From Chaenocephalus aceratus (Eukaryota; Chordata; Actinopteri; Perciformes; Channichthyidae): a DNA stretch of 64,000 bases. Numbering within the stretch: the first letter of the stretch is position 1; each line of letters begins with the position of its first letter. Of the stretch, positions 60,919-64,000 are shown piece after piece. Location of the stretch: positions 31,062,952-31,126,951 of the forward strand of contig CM043800.1 in NCBI GenBank assembly GCA_023974075.1. Direction: 5' to 3'. The translations under genes were made by a program, and so were the position numbers. Under the pieces are notes generated by a model. The model ran no database searches. It saw only the letters and a list, made by a program, of their open reading frames with translations, and was not told where the DNA came from.

Positions 60919-61010
60919 CTTTCTACTGAAGAGGGAATCCTTCCTGCTGTGGAATGAAAGCAGCTGTGTCAGGTCTGAACAAGAGTGAACAGGGTTGCTT
61001 CCCTCCTACC
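60919..61010 (-). other. Putative 5' untranslated exon of kinase copy B
   Basis: Counterpart of 50926-51010 with the donor retained. A short deletion relative to A occurs just upstream, near 61025. Confidence 0.3.
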
Positions 61011-61446
61011 TGTTTTTTCCACACCTCCAGGAAAACATAGTCATCTATTCCTGAATAATAGCTCAGAGATGGCATATGAGATATGAATGTAGTGTACAAC
61101 CAATGAGAATACAATTATTTTCATAACAAAAGGACATGTGACTGCGTGGATGATGCTGCATGTACAAAGCCACGATAAAGGGGAATTTTCAAACTGATCA
61201 CCTGGTGGTTATATGGAAGCAACACCGATTAATTAAATATAGTAGATTTACAGTATAGTGCCTAACTGTACGTGAGAGGTGTGGACAGATTATGAAATGA
61301 TGGGCCTATAAGGACACAGAGGATGGGTCAGATTACTTATTAACTAATTTAACTCACTAATGTTCTCACGCAATAAATAAATGTAATCTAATGTGAGCAC
61401 TTTATCATTTAAAATATTGCAATTAATAGGCCTACTTGAAAATAAT

Positions 61447-62011
61447 TAGGGATGCTCCGATCGATCGGCCGCCGATCGATATCGGCCGATACCACTCTCT
61501 ACCGATCGATCGGTGCTCTTTGAAATGCCGATCGCGAGAGCCGATCGCATGACGTCAAATGTGTGAAGCAGAAATCCTGCAGCTCCACCCGCTGTGACGG
61601 ACCGGTGGGCGGAGCAAAACACACACTTAGTTAGACCTAACACAGCTATTTTATCTACCTCTGGAACAAGCTAAACTAGTTATAAATGTATTCTTCACTG
61701 TCGGGTCACTCATTACTGATCAGTGAGCTGCATGAGACGATACTGACAGGCTGTCAGGAGAGAAAGAGAGGGAAGAGAGGAAAAGAGAGCGCTTCCAACT
61801 TGTCAACTTGAATAATGTACTTCATTTGAATGTAATAATTATGTTGGTTGTTGTTTGTGGACGCGCCAGTGAATGAGCCCCATTAACTGAGTACATCACT
61901 TTAAATGGAAGATCCCCATAAGCCCCGCCCACCTCGATCGGATCGGTGATCGGTATCGGCAATACTGATTCAGGGCGATCGGCCCCAAAATTGGCGATCG
62001 GAGCATCCCTA
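61447..62011. mobile_element. BED-finger hAT element, copy 3 (block B)
   Basis: TAGGGATGCTCCGAT at 61447 with the complement ending at 62011, and the left flank AAAATAAT identical to that of copy 2. It occupies the same position as copy 2 in the duplicated block, so both descend from one insertion. The interior is shorter, with the 'gagagaggaaaagag' expansion absent. Confidence 0.87.
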
Positions 62012-62370
62012 AAAAAAAATGGACGCAGCCACAAAACTTTGAGCACCACAAATATTATATTTTCAGTTTTTTATAAACATTTTTTTTCAAGGCAAATCAA
62101 ATTCAAGTTGCATTTTTAGCATTTACAGATATTCAAATCAAATCCCCATTAGAGAAACAGGACTATAGCACTAACTGCAGGTGTGCTGTGTTGATTCTAC
62201 AAAATGTCATTTTATTCATCATAAGTGTTGCACTGATATGCTTGGTATCCAGAAGACACATCCTACTGATGTTCATGTCTCCCAAAACTATCAGATTGGA
62301 CTGTATATCAGAAGGATTGTGAAAGGATGTTAAAGGCTGTGTTTGTGCTGTCTTGGTCTGTGCAGTGACT

Positions 62371-63109
62371 CCAACCCAGTCTCACGGCATTTCGTGTTCA
62401 CCAACACGATTTTTAATCTATTGATTCGTGTTCACCAACACGATTTGCCCCTTTTTTTCGTGTTGCACAGCACGATTTTAAAAGCAATGTATTTCTACTG
62501 GTAATAGGGCTTGTTTGAGACAAGCAAGACCTGCGCAGACCTGCGCAGACCTGCGCAGTTGCGATCAACGTCTTGCTGGTGCGTTGCATGATGGTTAGTC
62601 ATTTGTCCGACTTGCTCTGGAGGCTCGCCCACATGAGACTTTGAAATCTCGCGGGACAAAGACGCCCGCAGCCTTGAGAGCGAGGCGAGGCGAGTTGGCG
62701 CAGTTGCTCTCCACGAGCTGCGGGGAAGCGAAATGCTTGATGGGAAACGGCTCGCTGGTATCTCGAGCTGAGCGCTCATTGGTGGTTTTTACCACGTGCT
62801 GCTGATGAAACTCTCCAATTGGCTGGCAAAAGTTTGTTGTTGTTTTGTGTCAGTTTTACGTTGCCACATCCATTCCCATTTTTCATCATTTTCCACAATG
62901 TTTATCATCATGAAATTAATATCTATATATTTTATACTATACTGCTTACCGTTTTCATACTGTATATATCTTAGCATATTCATACACTGTTCATACTGCT
63001 CACAGGCTGATATCTAGTGTATTCATACCCCACTGTTTATTCATCATTCAATTCATTCTATATGTTATTCTGTAGATTGTGGACATTACTTTCCACTTCA
63101 CTGCTTGTT
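62371..63109. other. Unclassified repetitive sequence beyond block B
   Basis: It starts with 'ccaacccagtctcacggcatttcgtg' and 'gtgttcaccaacacgattt' twice, a motif seen in fish dispersed repeats. A triple direct repeat of ACCTGCGCAG lies at about 62529-62559. The region to 62780 is GC-richer. No coding gene is recognised. Confidence 0.45.
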
Positions 63110-63180
63110 GCACCTGGTTAGAAGCTAAACTGCATTTCGTTGTCTCAGTACCTGTAATATGTGCAATAACAATAAAGTTT
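63110..63180 (+). mobile_element. Retroelement 3' tail, plus orientation
   Basis: The segment has the fish LINE/SINE tail signature 'tgcatttcgttgtctcag ... caataacaataaag'. The same 71 bases recur in inverse orientation at 63930-64000. Confidence 0.65.
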
Positions 63181-63564
63181 CTCTTTAAGTTAAACCAAAT
63201 CATTAAAATAAAATCTATTGTAATGTAATGATTTGGTTTAACCTTATTTATTGAATACATCATTTCAATCAAATTACATCCATGTTGTACACATCATAAA
63301 GCTTAAAGTGGCAGCTAAAGAATTAACACAGCAGCAGGTCTGTTCAATTCATGCTCATTAAGCTTCATGTGTGCGGATCTGAAGGGACTGATCATGTGTA
63401 TCCTGTCCACCTATCAGTTTTGCAAACATTAAGAGGGAGCAGCATTTCTAATTATGGAACCCAGTCGTGGTTCATCATCATGTCATTCTCCATACAATAC
63501 ATGTGGGATTTCTATTGCATCCACTTCATCTGCAACGAAAAATGCCAACGCAATTTCCGCCATT

Positions 63565-63843
63565 GCAAACCCAGCCAGTCAAGCCGACTCCGAGTCCGAG
63601 CTGTCCGACTTAAGACGAGCTTTTTGACACCTCCCCCGGCTGCGATCGGCTACTCTCGTCTACTTTCGAGGCGAGCCGAGAGTAGCCGATCGCAGCCGGG
63701 GGAGGTCTCAAAAAGCTCGCCTGAAGTCGGACAGCTCGGAGACGGCTTCTTCATCTTCTTCTTCTTCTCTCGGTTTTTTGGCGGATTGCAAACAACTTTA
63801 AGGTGCATACCGCCACCTCCGGAGTCGGCTTGACTCGGTTTGC
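63565..63843. mobile_element. Foldback MITE with long hairpin
   Basis: Outer ends GCAAACC...AGTCAAGCCGACTCCG (63565-63592) and the complement (63820-63843) enclose a hairpin with arms of 64 bases (63595-63658 and 63677-63740) and an 18-base loop. A short TTC-rich run follows. No target duplication is clear and there is no coding potential. Confidence 0.7.
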
Positions 63844-63929
63844 ATTTATAAAGAATGCACAAATGTGTTTAATCGTTAATGTCAGATATGTACTAAGTAA
63901 ATACATTTGTTCCTGCTCAAGATTAGATT

Positions 63930-64000
63930 AAACTTTATTGTTATTGCACATATTACAGGTACTGAGACAACGAAATGCAGTTTAGCTTCTAACCAGGTGC
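63930..64000 (-). mobile_element. Retroelement 3' tail, minus orientation, cut by window end
   Basis: Exact inverse copy of 63110-63180, with a different A/T-rich tail (AATCTAATC) beyond it. The body continues past the window. Confidence 0.65.

Larger units (their letters stand above)
54693..62370 (-). repeat. Tandem segmental duplication, block B
   Basis: This is the partner of 44506-52440 in direct orientation. The left boundary falls in kinase exon 4. At 62370 the match to block A ends where 'ccaacccagtctcacggc' begins, which looks like the start of an inserted repeat. It lacks the inner hAT of block A and holds a longer minisatellite. Confidence 0.92.

Noticed and set aside
44384..62370. 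Possibility that blocks A and B are two haplotypes placed in series by the assembler
   Set aside because: Not excluded, but a junction inside exon 4 with unique sequence between blocks and an empty hAT site fits a real tandem duplication better; read depth would decide.
62495..62795. Minus-strand frames over the GC-rich segment beyond block B
   Set aside because: They cover direct ACCTGCGCAG repeats and simple GAGGCGAG runs, with no protein motif.

Overview
The window looks like nuclear DNA of a teleost fish, probably a percomorph. It holds spliced vertebrate genes (a proteasome ATPase subunit and a beta-1,4-galactosyltransferase) among fish-type mobile DNA: hAT elements with BED-finger remnants, an L2-like LINE with a TACAT tail, another LINE with APE endonuclease and reverse transcriptase, tRNA-type SINEs and palindromic MITEs. 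No rRNA, tRNA gene or CRISPR array was seen.

Layout. (1) 1-5162, minus strand: a four-exon gene for a type I membrane protein with two Ig-like domains. Reading frames in both Ig exons look broken, and a LINE (5163 to about 8700) ends exactly at the putative first codon. (2) 9973-11815: a hAT element carrying an inserted LINE fragment. (3) 11925-18218, plus strand: psmc4 in 11 exons, with canonical splice sites and one missing base in exon 10. (4) About 21817-40200, plus strand: b4galt3. Its core promoter and 5' untranslated exon near 21.8-22.06 kb are inferred; the six coding exons (32297-37689) are clear and a long 3'UTR follows. The roughly 10 kb first intron is mostly repeats. (5) 42135-44133: a MITE-like element with 48-bp perfect ends, abutting a 5'-truncated L2 LINE. 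(6) 44384-62370, minus strand: a tandem duplication of a protein-kinase gene. Copy A (44384-47132, four coding exons, 559 codons) is intact. It joins a small atypical kinase domain to a proline-rich tail of 7-residue repeats. Copy B (54693-57732) has lost the C-terminal coding end at the duplication junction, is frameshifted in the repeats, and carries a repeat array nearly twice as long. (7) 62371-64000: dispersed repeats, a 64-bp-arm hairpin and inverted retroelement tails.

The most notable system is the duplicated kinase locus. The two paralogous blocks date several insertions: a BED-type hAT and an outer hAT preceded the duplication, while a third hAT inserted later into copy A, leaving a perfect empty site in copy B. 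psmc4 (proteasome base ATPase) and b4galt3 (Golgi glycosylation) are unrelated housekeeping functions and simply neighbours. All homology statements rest on reading the translations, not on database searches.
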